Shown here piece by piece: positions 25,974 through 37,451 of a stretch of DNA of 64,000 bases. The notes under the pieces were generated by a model, which was given only the letters and a program-made list of their open reading frames with translations, made no database searches and was not told the origin of the DNA. The first letter of the stretch is position 1. Every line of letters starts with the position of its first letter. This DNA comes from Ramazzottius varieornatus (lineage: Eukaryota; Tardigrada; Eutardigrada; Parachela; Ramazzottiidae). Location of the stretch: positions 4,270,629 through 4,334,628 of the forward strand of contig BDGG01000001.1 of NCBI GenBank assembly GCA_001949185.1, read 5' to 3'. Both the position numbers and the translations under genes were made by a program.

Positions 25974-28042
25974 CTATAAAGCGTTGAATTTCATTCTGAC
26001 TTGTGTAACGTCTTCGCTAACTCCTTCTTGAGACCCGCTTCCGGTTTCTCCTCCTGCCGACTCAAACTCAACCGACTTCTTGTTGGCTAGATCGAGAAGC
26101 GACAAGAACGTCCGGCAGAAGTTCTGCGAGGTCCTTCCAACCTCGTTCGACCCAACGATATCGATAACCGAACGACTTCGCTCACCTCCGCATTTCTGTA
26201 TCAAGGACTTGCCGTACTGCTCCAAGTCGAAGGACATGGTCGCTTTCTCGTGGACTGCCAGGAAGTTGGTCAACCGGACCTCCCAAGCCTGCAGGTCACT
26301 CTCGGCAATGAAGCTACATTCGGCACTGGATGAACTGTCAGGTTGAGTCGAGTACTCAGAACGGTCTTTCAGCTCGGTCGCTCGAGTCGACTGTATCATC
26401 CGGTTGAAATCTTGCGCGGTGGCTGCGTCCATTTCTAAGGCTTCTTCACCACCAACAGGCTCATCCAACTCCTCATAGTTGTCCCTGTCGTCATCCTGCA
26501 AAACAAAATTGATATATTCACAAAACACCTACATACAAAGACCCGTACTATTGACGTTGAGCGCTTGTATGAAGGTCGGCGACGCTCGCAGACGTTATTT
26601 CGCGATTTGTAACCTATAACAGGGAATATGTTGTGGTAGGAAACTTACCCCAAAGTGTGAGCAGATGGGTTCTTCCCTCTCAGCGGTTCCTTCGTCAGTC
26701 GTCCCCGCTCCTTTATCCATCGGTGCAGAAGCCAGTTCGGCAAGGAGCGTTTCATCGTCGGCGTCTCGGCTGACAAACTGTACCACAGTCTTTTCCGCCT
26801 TCTTCTTGGCACCTCTTTTCCCCCTCGTGCCAGGTGCCACTTCCACAGCATGGAGGCGGAAGCGGTATCTTTTGATGACGAAAGGTAGATCAATGTAGGG
26901 GAGCTCCCTGTCAGGAAAGGCCCAGAAGTTCATGAAGAAACCCACTTCGCTGCTGGGAGCAGCCACAGTCTTTTCCTTCATCACCCGCTTGTTCCTTCGG
27001 CGATACGGGTTCTCGACGAGCGTAATCTCTGTTACAGCGTCCTTTCGTGCGGCAAAACGCTGGTTGATGTGGTAGAGTCTTTCGAACGGCACGTTACTTT
27101 GGAGGTCGTTCGCCGCGAATGGTGCGTTCTTCTCGCTACGTCGCTTTGCCGCGTCTTTCTCAGAAGAGTCATTTCGCGTCGTCTCAGCCTGTAAACCGCA
27201 AACATACTTATAAACGATAATTCGCGAGAAAGAAGACAAGAATATTTGACCTGTCGGACAGTCTGCTTATCCTCGTCGTTAACAACTGTGCCGTCGTCGT
27301 AGTCCACGCCGATATCCTCAACTGGGTCGGGAGTAAATTCTGCTCCTTCGGCTGGAATGAATTTACACCGTTCGATTTGAGCAGCATTCTGCACGGGTGT
27401 TTCTTGGCCAAGTGGATAGTATCCTTCGGCGTTAAGCGGAAGAACGTTGATCTTAAATTCAGCCCAGTCGACGCCTTTAACCTTCCTCGCTTCGTCCAAG
27501 TACGGCTTGATTCTTTCACAGTCCAGCAGAGGAAGAAGATGTGGGTATGACGGGCTCAGGTACATATCCTGTGAGAGTAGAGGCAGCTTATCAACAGTGG
27601 AATTACCCGAAGACTTAGCTTTCTCTCGGGTGCCCAACAGTTTGACCACGCTGTCGTCCTTCGCGATGTCGAAAGGCAGCGCCAACGGATGACCACTTCG
27701 CTTCGCAGACACCGGTTTATCTTTGTCCTCTGCCGTGTCGTTTTTCTTCTTCGCCTTTGAAACATCGTTGAGAGAGTTTAGCGTCGTTCTGGCAGCCGTA
27801 GATGTGTCGTCCACGCGCTTGGACCATAACGTTCCTGCTGACGACAAGACGTATGCTGCGTCGGATAGGCCAAAGTTCTCACCATCTTCCGTTGGAGCAC
27901 CATGGATCGTCTGGCACAAGTCGACAGCGTCGGAGAAGCCTGCTAGATGTTCGCTGAAGGAAATGTCCCATGGTCCAGCCTGGAAGGGGTTGCGCAAAGT
28001 GGTGATATCGAGAATATGCTTCTGGGAGAGAGTGGTGTTCAT
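25974..28042 (-). CDS. NCAPH2: Condensin-2 complex subunit H2 (kleisin)
   Basis: Three exons (27251-28042, 26649-27188, 25974-26495) join in frame to about 617 residues. NCAPH2 is the kleisin that bridges SMC2-SMC4 in condensin II and compacts mitotic chromosomes in the nucleus. The N-terminal part LSQKHILDITTLRNPFQAGP, then GENFGLSDAAYVLSSAG and LWSKRVDD, aligns with the conserved start of animal NCAPH2. The C-terminal part AWEVRLTNFLAVHEKATMSF, then LEQYGKSLI, corresponds to the winged-helix end that contacts the SMC4 head. The middle is long, charged and poorly conserved, as usual for kleisins. The ATG at 28042 starts exactly where homologues start; the open frame extends upstream but that part lacks similarity. 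The call comes from the paired N- and C-terminal motifs. Confidence 0.82.
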
Positions 28043-28511
28043 GATGAGCGAGCGACGCACAGTATATGTTCTATTCACCTCTTTGTAGCAGTTACAGACG
28101 ACAGATCTGCAGACAGACGGATCAACGTGCTTGTTCTTTGCTGAAACCTGAAACAGAGAGTATAGAGGTAAATTTCTAATATAGACTGCACGAACGAAAC
28201 GTGAAGGAAGGATATCTTTTTGAGGAAGAAAATCTGAACCAAAGAAAAGAGATCGTGAAGCGGGCTCAGCCCCGGGGATGAACAATATTCAGGGGATTCC
28301 ATTTTCCAGTATTTAATCAAAGGTCGAAATTTCAGGGCCCCCGGGGGCTTGGCAGATATTAAATTATTACTAATAGTATGATACGAATGATTCATCAATC
28401 ATCAATGGGTTAGCTTTTGTTTCCTGAGTCGGGAATCGAGATTCCTCCTTCGCACATAGTTGGTTATCGACTTATGGCTCGTTGCGGCTGGTCTATTGGA
28501 ACTGCAGGACC
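28043..28511. promoter_or_regulatory. Divergent spacer between NCAPH2 and the PCGF gene
   Basis: This 469-bp region lies between divergent starts and should hold both promoters. It includes the GC-only palindrome GCCCCCGGGGGC at about 28337-28348 and CCCCGGGG at about 28269-28276, which stand out in an otherwise AT-leaning stretch. Confidence 0.4.
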
Positions 28512-29590
28512 ATGGGAGATCATAAAGGTCGGATGAAAGAGCTGACATCGCTGCTGAGGTGTCCGCTTTGCCATGGACAGATTGTGGATGCTACAACGAT
28601 CACCGAGTGTCTGCATACCTGTAAGTTTCTCGCTAAATGCTTGAGGATTCCAGAAAGCTTGTAGTGCGAATTGAGACCCTGCATCTTTGTTGTGTAGTTT
28701 GCAAGAGCTGCATAGTGAAGTTCTTGGAGGACAATACGTCATGCCCAACTTGTGGTAGCCTTATCCACCAGAGTTATCCCCTGGACTACATAAGGTGCGT
28801 AACTGCGTATAAAAATGTTCCATAATTGTTCGTCGTGCCAAGCCCAACATGCTACTGCTTTGTCAAAGAGGGAAGCTCGAGCCTTATCTTTGACGTACTT
28901 TAGCCACGACCGCACCATCCAGGACATCGTGAACAAAGTGTTTCCCGACCTGAAGCAGCGTAAGTGAAATTTGAAAAGCTGCCTGAGTCTTCTTCCCAGC
29001 CTCAAGAGCGCAGGTGATAATTCGTGTTGCTGCAGGCGAAAGTGACAGGGAACTTCAGTTCTATCGCGACCACCCGAAGATCAAGAATCCCAAAAGACTG
29101 GATACGAAGCCTTACTCGGCTCCCCCACCCAAACCCGCCGCTAGCCAGAACATTAACGACTATCATCGAAGCGACGAGCAGCTCAGCGTACAGCTCGAAT
29201 GCAAGAGTCACACGTTGAAGCCTCTAAAGCATAGATACCTACGGTGTTCCTCTCAGTCGACGGTCCTGCTTTTGAAGAAATTTGTGGCTGCTCAACTATT
29301 CAATGATGTATCTAGATGCAACGAGGTAAGCAGTTCGCGCTCGTTCAACACATCGTACAAGTACCGTAGTCTTTATCAGAAATTTTCCTCTTCCAGTTGG
29401 ATATTGTCTGCAACGACGAGCTACTGGGCAAGGACCACATGCTGAAATACGTAGTCCTTACTCGATGGCGCTTCCGGGTACGTTTTCAAATCTGCAGTGC
29501 TCAAGTATTGATCTCTTCTCACAAAATGTTTTTGTTCTGAAGGACCCTCCGTTGGTACTCCACTACCGCCAGAAGCTGGAGCTCACCTAG
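28512..29590 (+). CDS. Polycomb group RING finger protein, PCGF3/PCGF5-like
   Basis: Six exons (28512-28620, 28698-28794, 28904-28959, 29036-29325, 29397-29477, 29543-29590) join in frame to about 226 residues. PCGF proteins pair with RING1 to form PRC1 complexes that ubiquitinate histone H2A in the nucleus. The RING finger is complete: [57 protein letters not shown] follows, then the RAWUL domain (YLRCSSQSTVLLLKKFVA, LDIVCNDELLGKDHMLKYVV, TRWRFRDPPLVLHYRQKLEL). The HDRTxQDIVxKxxP and TRWRF signatures favour PCGF3/5 over PCGF1/2/4/6. The start is the ATG in ACCATGGG at 28512. Exon phases all agree. Confidence 0.93.
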
Positions 29591-30334
29591 TGTCCTGGAG
29601 TCACAGAAAGATTTTTACGTCGGGTTCTAATCCCAAATTTTGCTCTACAGTCTGAAGCTTTAGAGTTGTTTGGGCCAGCGGCAGAGTAGAACAGTAAGGC
29701 GTGGACAGATGGCGTCATATGGGGTGTGCATGAAATCAAAGAATATTCGTATATGACCAATCGGTGCAAAACACGCTTGACTTCCGCCATCCACTTCTGA
29801 TTAGCCGATTATTAATGATTTTTACTTCGTTCCCGTTCTGTACTTCCTAAACTAACCACACCTTACTGATCTACTCTGCCGTTGGCCCCTTTATTGTTTT
29901 ATCTCGGGTTTCATATTTTAGTCCAGTTTTCTATTTCGCACACGGTGATTGTTTTCGCAATTCTTGTCTCGCATAATTCGTAGCTTTTTCCTGACATCAT
30001 CGCTTTTTCTCGTTAGGCATCTCAGTATTGACTGGCGAGCCAGTTATCACTTCAGTAGCGTACCATCCGCTGATTGCAGTCACAGAGAATGGTCTTCGCT
30101 TTCTACAGATTTCATGACCGTAGTAAGAGAAAATAACAGAATGAAACAAATGAAACACATTCCAAAATGTCTAGGTAGCCATGTCTAGGTAGGTAATGTC
30201 TAGTAGCTCGAACTCGCCAAAAAGTCAAATAATAAGTTAGTAAAACAACGAAGAAAAGAGAACTAACTTTAACATCATAGCCTGATCCATTCCTTGAACA
30301 GCATACCATCCTTGTCGACTTCTACATGAAAGAC
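29591..30334. other. Convergent 3' spacer between PCGF and the chromodomain-SAM gene
   Basis: Both neighbouring genes end towards this 744-bp gap. No protein-like frame or known repeat was found in it. Confidence 0.4.
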
Positions 30335-31735
30335 TCACCGACGGGTTTCTTCGCTACTCTCAACACTATCGGATGCTACAGGTTCAACTTCGGTCACTTG
30401 AATGTTGGGTTTCGTGGTCTTCAAGTCTTTCAAAAGCTTAACAAGTTTAAAACTAGGACCTAGAGGAATGGTTAAAAGCTCTTTCAGCGCGGCGGGGTCC
30501 AGATGCCCCAGCAGTTGAGCCCCGGTAACTTCTTTCGACTGCGCCACTGTCGCCACTTCCGGAAATCCTCGCTGGAGAATGTACTCATATGTTTCATTCA
30601 CCGACCATTCTCTCATGGGCTTATCATCGATAAATCGATACTTATTGCCTTGGCTGTCTGTCAGAATCGCGTACTGTGAAAGAGAGAGCGATTTCAACGA
30701 GTCTGTGGACGGGGAACGAACGTCGCGGTTCTTCATTGTCCGTTTGGGAATCTTAACCATTAGCGGAGACTTTGTAAGAGAAGCGGGCAACGGTGCGGGA
30801 AAGTGTTTCACTTCGTTTGACGAGTCCTCTTCGACAGATGATTCAGATGGGTCATGTGGCGGTGACGAAACATCGTCAGCAGTTATAATGGGCAACGCTT
30901 CGGGAATCCCGAACTCTTCGCCCCGATCTTCTTCCGTGGGGGGAGTACTCTTTCTTTTCCCTTCTGGCGTCTTGCGTTTCTGGACTTGCGTCGTCGACGG
31001 AATCAGGCGGAGAGTCTTGACGGACTTCTTGTCGTTGTTCACGAAGGCTTCCACGAGATCCGGACGCTTGAGTGTGGACTCGCGGATCCATTTGTCGAAG
31101 ATGCTGCAAGAGAAGTTCAAAGCTTCTTCGCCCATGATATCAATCTCGCATTCACTTCCTGGTTACTATCAGTTTATTGTGTACTAATGATAAGGTTGTG
31201 GTAGTTCGTCGGTAGTTCGAAAAGAAATAGGTATCAAACTTACGATGGTAGGCCTTTCCAGTGAACCTTGTACTCCACGTTCCCCTTGATCTTGCGTCTT
31301 CCCACCAAACTCTCCGCCACCTTCTTACCTTGCGGCTTCATTTCGGTGGCAACGGCAGGCGTGAAGTCGAATATAGCATTGGCAGGTTCCCATGTAGTTT
31401 CCCTTCAGACAAGTAAAATGGAAAAAAGATAGAAACTCTAGGGACCCAACACTTTCTAAGACTCAAAACCGAGCCGAAAAGTCCACAATGCGAAACGGAG
31501 CGAAATCGACTTACTGGTATCCCAGCCACTTGACGCGCGCGTAGCGCACCCCTTTCCACTGCTTGTACTTCAATATCCGTTCCACAATAAAAACTTTGCC
31601 GTCACCATTCGACTTTCGCTTTTTGGGTCCATGTTTTTTGGGAGAATTGGAAGATGTTGTGCTTTCCGATGCCACTTCAGTGTCGGAAGACATCAACAAT
31701 CGCTTGATTCGGTTGTTGCGGCTTTGAGAAGACAT
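30335..31735 (-). CDS. Chromatin protein with two tandem chromodomains and a C-terminal SAM domain
   Basis: Three exons (31515-31735, 31244-31402, 30335-31103) give about 382 residues. The first chromodomain (about residues 33-85) reads FIVERILKYKQWKG, then YARVKWLGYQETTWEPANAI, with the aromatic-cage positions of methyl-lysine readers. The second (about 90-145) reads VAESLVGRRKIKGNVEYKVH, WKG, then FDKWIRESTLK; it is shorter and more divergent. A basic, Ser/Pro-rich linker with KKRKS- and QKRKTPEGKRKS-type nuclear signals leads to a SAM domain (about 295-360: REWSVNETYEYILQRGFPEV, GAQLLGHLDPAALKELLTIP, LGPSFKLVKLLKDLK). SAM domains polymerise or pair with other SAM proteins in Polycomb repressors. 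I do not recognise a named family with this exact order. An acceptor before the ATG shows a spliced 5' UTR. Confidence 0.75.
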
Positions 31736-33646
31736 GTTTACGGCTACTTTGGTTCCTATAAAAGAAATCAAAACCGTGTTTTCGCATTATTTCAAAGCCT
31801 AGGGCTGTATGTCACACTATGTGGATTCTATTGGGAAAAAGTAGCATCAAAACAGTTTCCCAGGAGTCGCGCAAAACGTGTGACGGGAAGGTACACAATC
31901 TACTTCCGCCGTTCTCACAGGGTCGTAGACTATTTCGTCCGTCTCGGAAACTACCGCACCTTTTCGATCCAAATGTGGATGCGGTCCGTTAGATGAGACG
32001 TAGTTCGGTTTAATAGTTCAAATAGCGAGCGCTTTCCTCGAGAAATCAACTTTGCAACAGCGAAACTTAAAGGTCAAAAGCCAAGATTCTGTACAGTGGT
32101 GCAGCAGAATCTCGGGAAGCAGCCCAGTTCGTGTGACGGAGATTCGGCTTGAACCGTGACAAAGACGAACTGTTCCAAGCAGATTACACTTGTACAATGT
32201 TTACTCCATACAGAAAACCAGTTGGATCTGGGTGAGGTGTCCCTTCAATCTCAAAAACTGAAGAACTCGAAGAAGAAGTTATTTCAAAACCTCATCAGAG
32301 CCATGTTATAACATTGGTTGATAACACTTGGTTCTTGCGGTTATAACATTTATCCACTTACCGTTTCCAGTATCCCGTACAATACTCAACCACCTCCTAC
32401 ATTCTTACCGGCAAGAGTAACAAGAGCAAACTCTAGCCAGAACAAGAAAGTTTCAAGGTACGAGTCCTTGACGTTTTCAGAGCCGTAGGAAGCTGGCTAC
32501 CATACCTGCCAGCTGCTTGATCTGTTGAGCAGCCGGCCTACAGGGAACACACTGCCGTGCGCCATATTGACGCCCCACCCGAATGACTTGTTTTCGACTC
32601 ATCGATATCAACATCGGGCTCCATCATTCTGATGATCTCCTTTTACAAGCCATAGTTGCCTCAGGAGGTACGACAAACAAACAGGCGGAATTTTTCTCCC
32701 TAAAGTCATCGAAATCTTGTGGACTAGCTAAGAGGAACACCACAAGGATGTACAATGAGCTTATGCTGAGCCGCTGGGTTCGCGAAATTGAGAAGCAAAA
32801 GTCTGTGGCTGGGTTATTGCTGGGAAAACTGAAGAGCCTCCCTTTTTCCGAGCTTTTTCACCGCAGAAGAACCATGAACACCTTGACCGCCACGACAAGA
32901 AACCGTATCATTTACTGTACAACTTCTTCGGAAGCACAGGCGGAAGTAGCCGACCACTCTCGTCATGATCTCTTGTTATCAATACATTCACGTACCTAGC
33001 ATGGAGGCTCGAGTTTTTCGCAGTTCCGATTTTGATCTTGAAAGTTGAAACGGCTTAGGAAATTTGCGGTAGCAGTTATAGCGGGAAGTTCGCTCTTGGG
33101 ACGTTCGGCTCAAAATGTATAAATATTACAGATCCCATCCCTAGCACCCATTTATAACGTTGATCCCACAACATTCCTTGCGACGGTGTTATACAGTACT
33201 CTACCGAATAGCCTAACCGCAAAGCAATTACCACCGCGTATACGAATGTTTGGCCATCTTAGAAGAAGTCTCGGTTCGGTTAGTACGAGAGTGCCTGAAA
33301 ACTTGTGGTGGATATTGTCGAGATGAAAATTTCAATTTCCCCGAAAAGGATTGATTCATAGCGTACCGAAGTGCCAAAAATCAAACTTGAGCATTTTACT
33401 GGATGCGACAGGAACGATATCGATTCAAATCCGACAGTTCTGCAGATGAGATGCTCAACAATATACACAGTTTGTGATTGAAACATCAGAATCAATGTAA
33501 GTAATAAGGCTGAGTTTGAATACAGTACAGAACAGTACAGTACAGTACAGGTAAATCACAGAATTCAAAAGAAGATAATACGTTGTCAAAAAAGGAGGAA
33601 TTTTGCAACGCAGGAACAATGAAATGCCTCGGTAAAATACCCTTCT
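31736..33646. other. 1.9-kb spacer upstream of the chromodomain-SAM gene
   Basis: This gap holds the 5' end of the chromodomain-SAM transcript and the 3' UTR of the first SID-1 gene. A plus-strand open frame of 138 codons at 32583-32999 has no recognisable domain, no splice partners and no good start context, so it is not called. A microsatellite lies at 33525-33550. Confidence 0.4.
33525..33550. repeat. (AGTAC)n microsatellite
   Basis: Five or so imperfect units of CAGTA/AGTAC run in direct order here, just downstream of the first SID-1 gene. The tract is short. Confidence 0.8.
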
Positions 33647-36600
33647 TCAAAACACAACAATCTGAGACCGGAGAACGGTTAACAGATCGTCGTCAATGGT
33701 TAACATCACCATGAAAGAAAAGAATAAGCTGCAGGCGGAAGTCATATGCCACACATCGTGTTCATCGTAAAAGTGCAGAAGGAAGCACGGACGGTTGACT
33801 TCCCGCGATCTCGATGGTGTCACTTGCCAGTCGATGGGTCCCCGATGGAACAAGTACAGGCTCCCGGCCCAGGAACCAACCGACAGCAGCATGAAGATGA
33901 CGGTCAACCGACTGATCCGTTCTCCATTGCGCAGCTTCATCACCAGGTAGAACAGAACATAAAGGGCAAAGTTGGACACGAAACAAGCCAGAATGTATGA
34001 AGCGAAATCTAGAGGCTGGAGAACCGGGCCGACGACAGCCAAGGCCAAATTACAAATCATCACAATGGACAACGGCACGAATCGATTCATGTGCGCCGGC
34101 CATCTAAACAGTCCCTCTTGTCGCACGCGAGTGTAGAACCGGTAAAAGATGCCGAAGTCTAGGTGCCAATGTCCAAGGTAGTAAATCTGTGCGCTGACAG
34201 CCATCGTCAGCAGGAACAGCGAGATCGAGAAGACGATCCAGGCGGCAAGGCTGATGTAGACTACACCGATGACGGACATCAGAATGATGAAGGCGAAAAA
34301 CGCGTAGGAGATGTACGCGTTGGGAAGAATGTCCGGATGGCGAGTCTGGTACATCTTCAGACAACCTACAGAGAAATACACCGTTACTCAAGAAATAAGC
34401 CGGCTGACCTCGATGCACAATCAGAACACTTCAAAGCATGGCAAGGAAACTAGACAAGAGTGTGCTAACGAATGGCACACATTTTCAGTGTTGTGGGCTG
34501 GAACCGTGCGCCACCTGAAAAACAATCATGTCGGGTTTCTTGTCGCAAGTGGCGCGCGTTTTCAGTAAAACTGGCTGCGAACGTGCGCCACTTGGAAAAC
34601 CAGTCTTGTCGAGTTTGTTCGCCCAGGTCAGAAACTTACCGAGTCCTCCAATGATGAACATAAAAGACGTGTCGAACTGGAAATTGCTGTAAAACAAAAC
34701 CCTGTCAGAAAACGGCTTTGTCGGTTTGAATAACAAGAATTAGGTGATCGTACCTGTAGCTTGGGCAGATGTGGTACGACGCGCTCATCAACCCTTCCAT
34801 GATTAAAGCGAGACCCATAGCGTAGAAGAGTTCGAAATGCGGTGAGACACCTTTGGCTTTCGCCCCCTCATAGTTATCAGGGTTCTCCATCTTGTCCTTG
34901 ATGTACTGCAGCTGACGACGTCGAACCAACAGGATAAACAGGAAACCCAGTAGAACATACCCGCTGTTACTGATGACATGGTTGAAATCGCTGACGATAC
35001 CTAACGGGTTGGCACAGGCAAAGTTGTAGTAGCACAGATCTTCGTTGCCAGTGTTCCGAAGCACTCGTTGGTACGTAATGACCAATTGAGCCACCGGAAG
35101 CCCGTAGAAGATGCAGATGGTAATCATGGACCATCGATACTGCCTGTCTTTCTTGGACAACCGCTCTCGGGACTTATGGGTTAGGTCGGTCACGTAGACT
35201 ACACTCTTCGTCCGAACGATTTCTTGGAACTCATCTTCGTCGGTGATTTCCTGATCGGATTCGCCCGAACCGTGGCGACGACGAGGCGAAGTAGTGCTGT
35301 CAGAGCTCGTATTTGGAGCACCGTTATTGGCGTGGGAAGTCGACGCGTCGAGCTGAGCGGATCGACCGGGAATCGGATCACCTATAGTCGAACGTAAATT
35401 TAATACTGCGTATCAGCGAGGCCGGCATACGAACCGTACAAGATAGCTATCTCAAGTGGCGCGCGGTTCCAGCCAGTCACAACGAAGACGTGCGCCGCTA
35501 GAGATAACAAATTTGTGCGCGTCTCGTTTGCCGACATCCCGTGTCCTATTTCAAAGACTAGTTTCTACCGCCGATGTCTTTCTCAAGTTCGTCAAGGACT
35601 TTTCCATGGGAAGTGACGTCTTCTTTATTGGCTCGTTCTTTCGTTACCTTCCCGAAGCAGTACTTCCACTTGACGATGTTACTGGCCAGAAGAAGGCAAG
35701 TGATGACGTAAAAGCCGATGAAAAACCCAACGCATGCAGCACAAGCGATAAAGTAGCCCTTGAATGATATCGACTCTGTCACTGTAATCTTTACTGTCTT
35801 GACGCGGCTGTAGGCTGCTGAACTGGCATTTGTATGCGGGATGATCTTTTCGATTTCCTGGCAGAGGTAATCGACTGGCCGGACGGTGAGGACGATATAG
35901 AAACGAGGCATGTCAACTCGCGCGACGACGATGGAGCCTTTCGATGTGATCGTCTGGAACGTCCCTGTCGAAAAACATATGATGACAAATTCTAACTAAA
36001 GTCCAGCTGAATCTACTCGGGATTCACCTTCGACGCGAAGGTCCGATTCGATGTCAGCTACTGGGCAGCGAACTGGCTGGATGGAAAAATAGCTACAATA
36101 TTTGTCTGCTTCCAGCGACTCGATGGACACTAGAACGTGATCGATCCCATCAGGCATGACGTACTCAACGTACTGTGGTTCGGAAGGACTGACTCTGACG
36201 ATCATTGGGACGTCGGTGGTGACGAAAAAGTCTTCTACTTGATATGCGCGGAAATTGAAGTCGACGTTCGACATCGAGGCTGTTGACAGGTCAACGTAGA
36301 TCGTCTGGTACACAGTCGTGTTGGGGTTGTAGATTGTTGAATTGTCTTCTGCAGCACCAGAAAGAGATCAACACAGCGTACCGTACAAACACTCGAATTT
36401 ATTTCTTACTATCATCGTCGAGGTAGTTGATGGTCGGGCACAACGTGCGGCTGGTTGAATGAAACGGGTAGATCTTGTCTAGGAAGAGAGGGATTTGCCA
36501 GGAGAGCACACCGAGCTGCTGCTTGACCACAACGAGGATGGGATTGCTTCGTTCGGCTTTGAGGCTGGATACCGATATACGGATAGCGTCCGTATCATTC

Positions 36601-36818
36601 TGCTGGCGAGTGTAGTTAAAGACGTATACCTTCCCTGATTGTCGGCCCACCATCCCGGAGTACGTGTGGTTAAAGTCAGCCGGCTCCAGAGCAACGTCGG
36701 TCTGCGTTTGAGTATGAAAGAACTTTGCGAAGCTATGGAGTCTTGCGGACGACGACGGAATCGAGAACATGAAGACACAGGAAAGCAGCAGAACGCCGAC
36801 GTATCTGCTTCTGTCCAT
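33647..36818 (-). CDS. SIDT: SID-1/SIDT family transmembrane protein, paralogue A
   Basis: Six exons (36410-36818, 36028-36348, 35569-35964, 34754-35381, 34640-34686, 33647-34365) join in frame to about 839 residues. The family includes the C. elegans dsRNA importer SID-1 and vertebrate SIDT1/2. A signal peptide (YVGVLLLSCVFMFSIPSSSA) precedes an extracellular beta-rich region of about 340 residues, then a first membrane span, a cytoplasmic loop and about ten more spans. Conserved landmarks are NEDLCYYNFACANPLG, SDFNHVISNSGYVLLG, EGLMSASYHICPSYSNFQFD and the terminal FYDEHDVWHMTSA with LTIDDDLL. The Ser, Asp and HxxxH residues match the metal-binding set of the CREST-like core of SIDT proteins. 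Three family-1 hairpins lie in its introns 3 and 5. Confidence 0.93.
34471..34540. repeat. Palindromic repeat family 1, copy 4 (SID-1 A intron 5)
   Basis: The left arm ATGGCACACATTTTCAGTG pairs partly with GTGCGCCACCTGAAAAACAAT. It is followed at once by a second copy, so intron 5 (34366-34639) carries a tandem pair. Confidence 0.7.
34545..34612. repeat. Palindromic repeat family 1, copy 5 (SID-1 A intron 5)
   Basis: The left arm CGCAAGTGGCGCGCGTTTTC faces GAACGTGCGCCACTTGGAAA across a ~15-nt loop. The family tail CTTGTCGAGTTTGTTCGCC follows. This is a well-preserved copy and the second of the tandem pair. Confidence 0.85.
35441..35510. repeat. Palindromic repeat family 1, copy 6 (SID-1 A intron 3)
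   Basis: The left arm ATCTCAAGTGGCGCGCGGTT faces GACGTGCGCCGCTAGAGATA. The copy fills most of the 187-bp intron 35382-35568. The tail TTTGCCGACATCCC matches the tail of copy 1. Confidence 0.85.
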
Positions 36819-37451
36819 GGTGATCGGTGACTCGCGCGCCTGTTGTATGGTTGGACCTGCAAAGATGTAATACACGACAATCAATCCTGGAAAGCCAACA
36901 AGATTACCACATACCCGTTCTGAACGGGCATGTAGTTGAGGCAGTTGAGAACGGCCCCGCCGTTCTCAACTGCCTAAGGAAATTAATTAAAGGGACTTCC
37001 GGTGGCTTGTCAATCCATCACTTGGACTCCCTTACCAGCTACGTCCTTGAAACATCCGGACTTGTAGTCAGCGATGCACTGCTAGCGAAGTAGTTGACCT
37101 GTGAGATAGGGTTGTCTTCCCAAGCTTTGAGGGTCCAGATAGCGACTTAACGAGAACTTTGCATAAGGCAGTCAAAGTCGAAGAGAATCAAGAGATGGAA
37201 ATTTCCAAAACCGAAACAACGTTCTGCTTACGCCAGACAATCAAGACGGATGTATGAATCAACTAAAAGCACTCGACTGTCGCTCTGTCATGTCATATTA
37301 TGACTTGACGTAAGCCTTAACGCCATGTTTGGGCAACATTCGGTTCGCAATTCGCAAATTCGTGGTTGTTTATTTACGGGTTAGTCATCAGCAACAATGG
37401 TCGTTCGTTGAGCGTCGTGAATTCTGCTGTGGATTTCCTTTTCCAGCCACG
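36819..37451. promoter_or_regulatory. Divergent spacer between SID-1 A and FBXO30
   Basis: This 633-bp region lies between the start codons of two genes that point away from each other. It should contain both promoters. It also holds a perfect 17-bp hairpin (36939-36975) and a shorter palindrome, CCCGTTCTGAACGGG, at 36914-36928. Confidence 0.45.
36939..36975. repeat. Perfect 17-bp inverted repeat with 3-nt loop
   Basis: AGGCAGTTGAGAACGGC is followed by CCC and then its exact reverse complement. No base is mismatched. It is unrelated to palindrome families 1 and 2 and lies about 120 bp upstream of the SID-1 A start codon. Confidence 0.95.

Noticed and set aside
32583-32999. 138-codon plus-strand open frame in the 1.9-kb spacer
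   Set aside because: No similarity I can recognise, poor start context and no coding-like neighbours.
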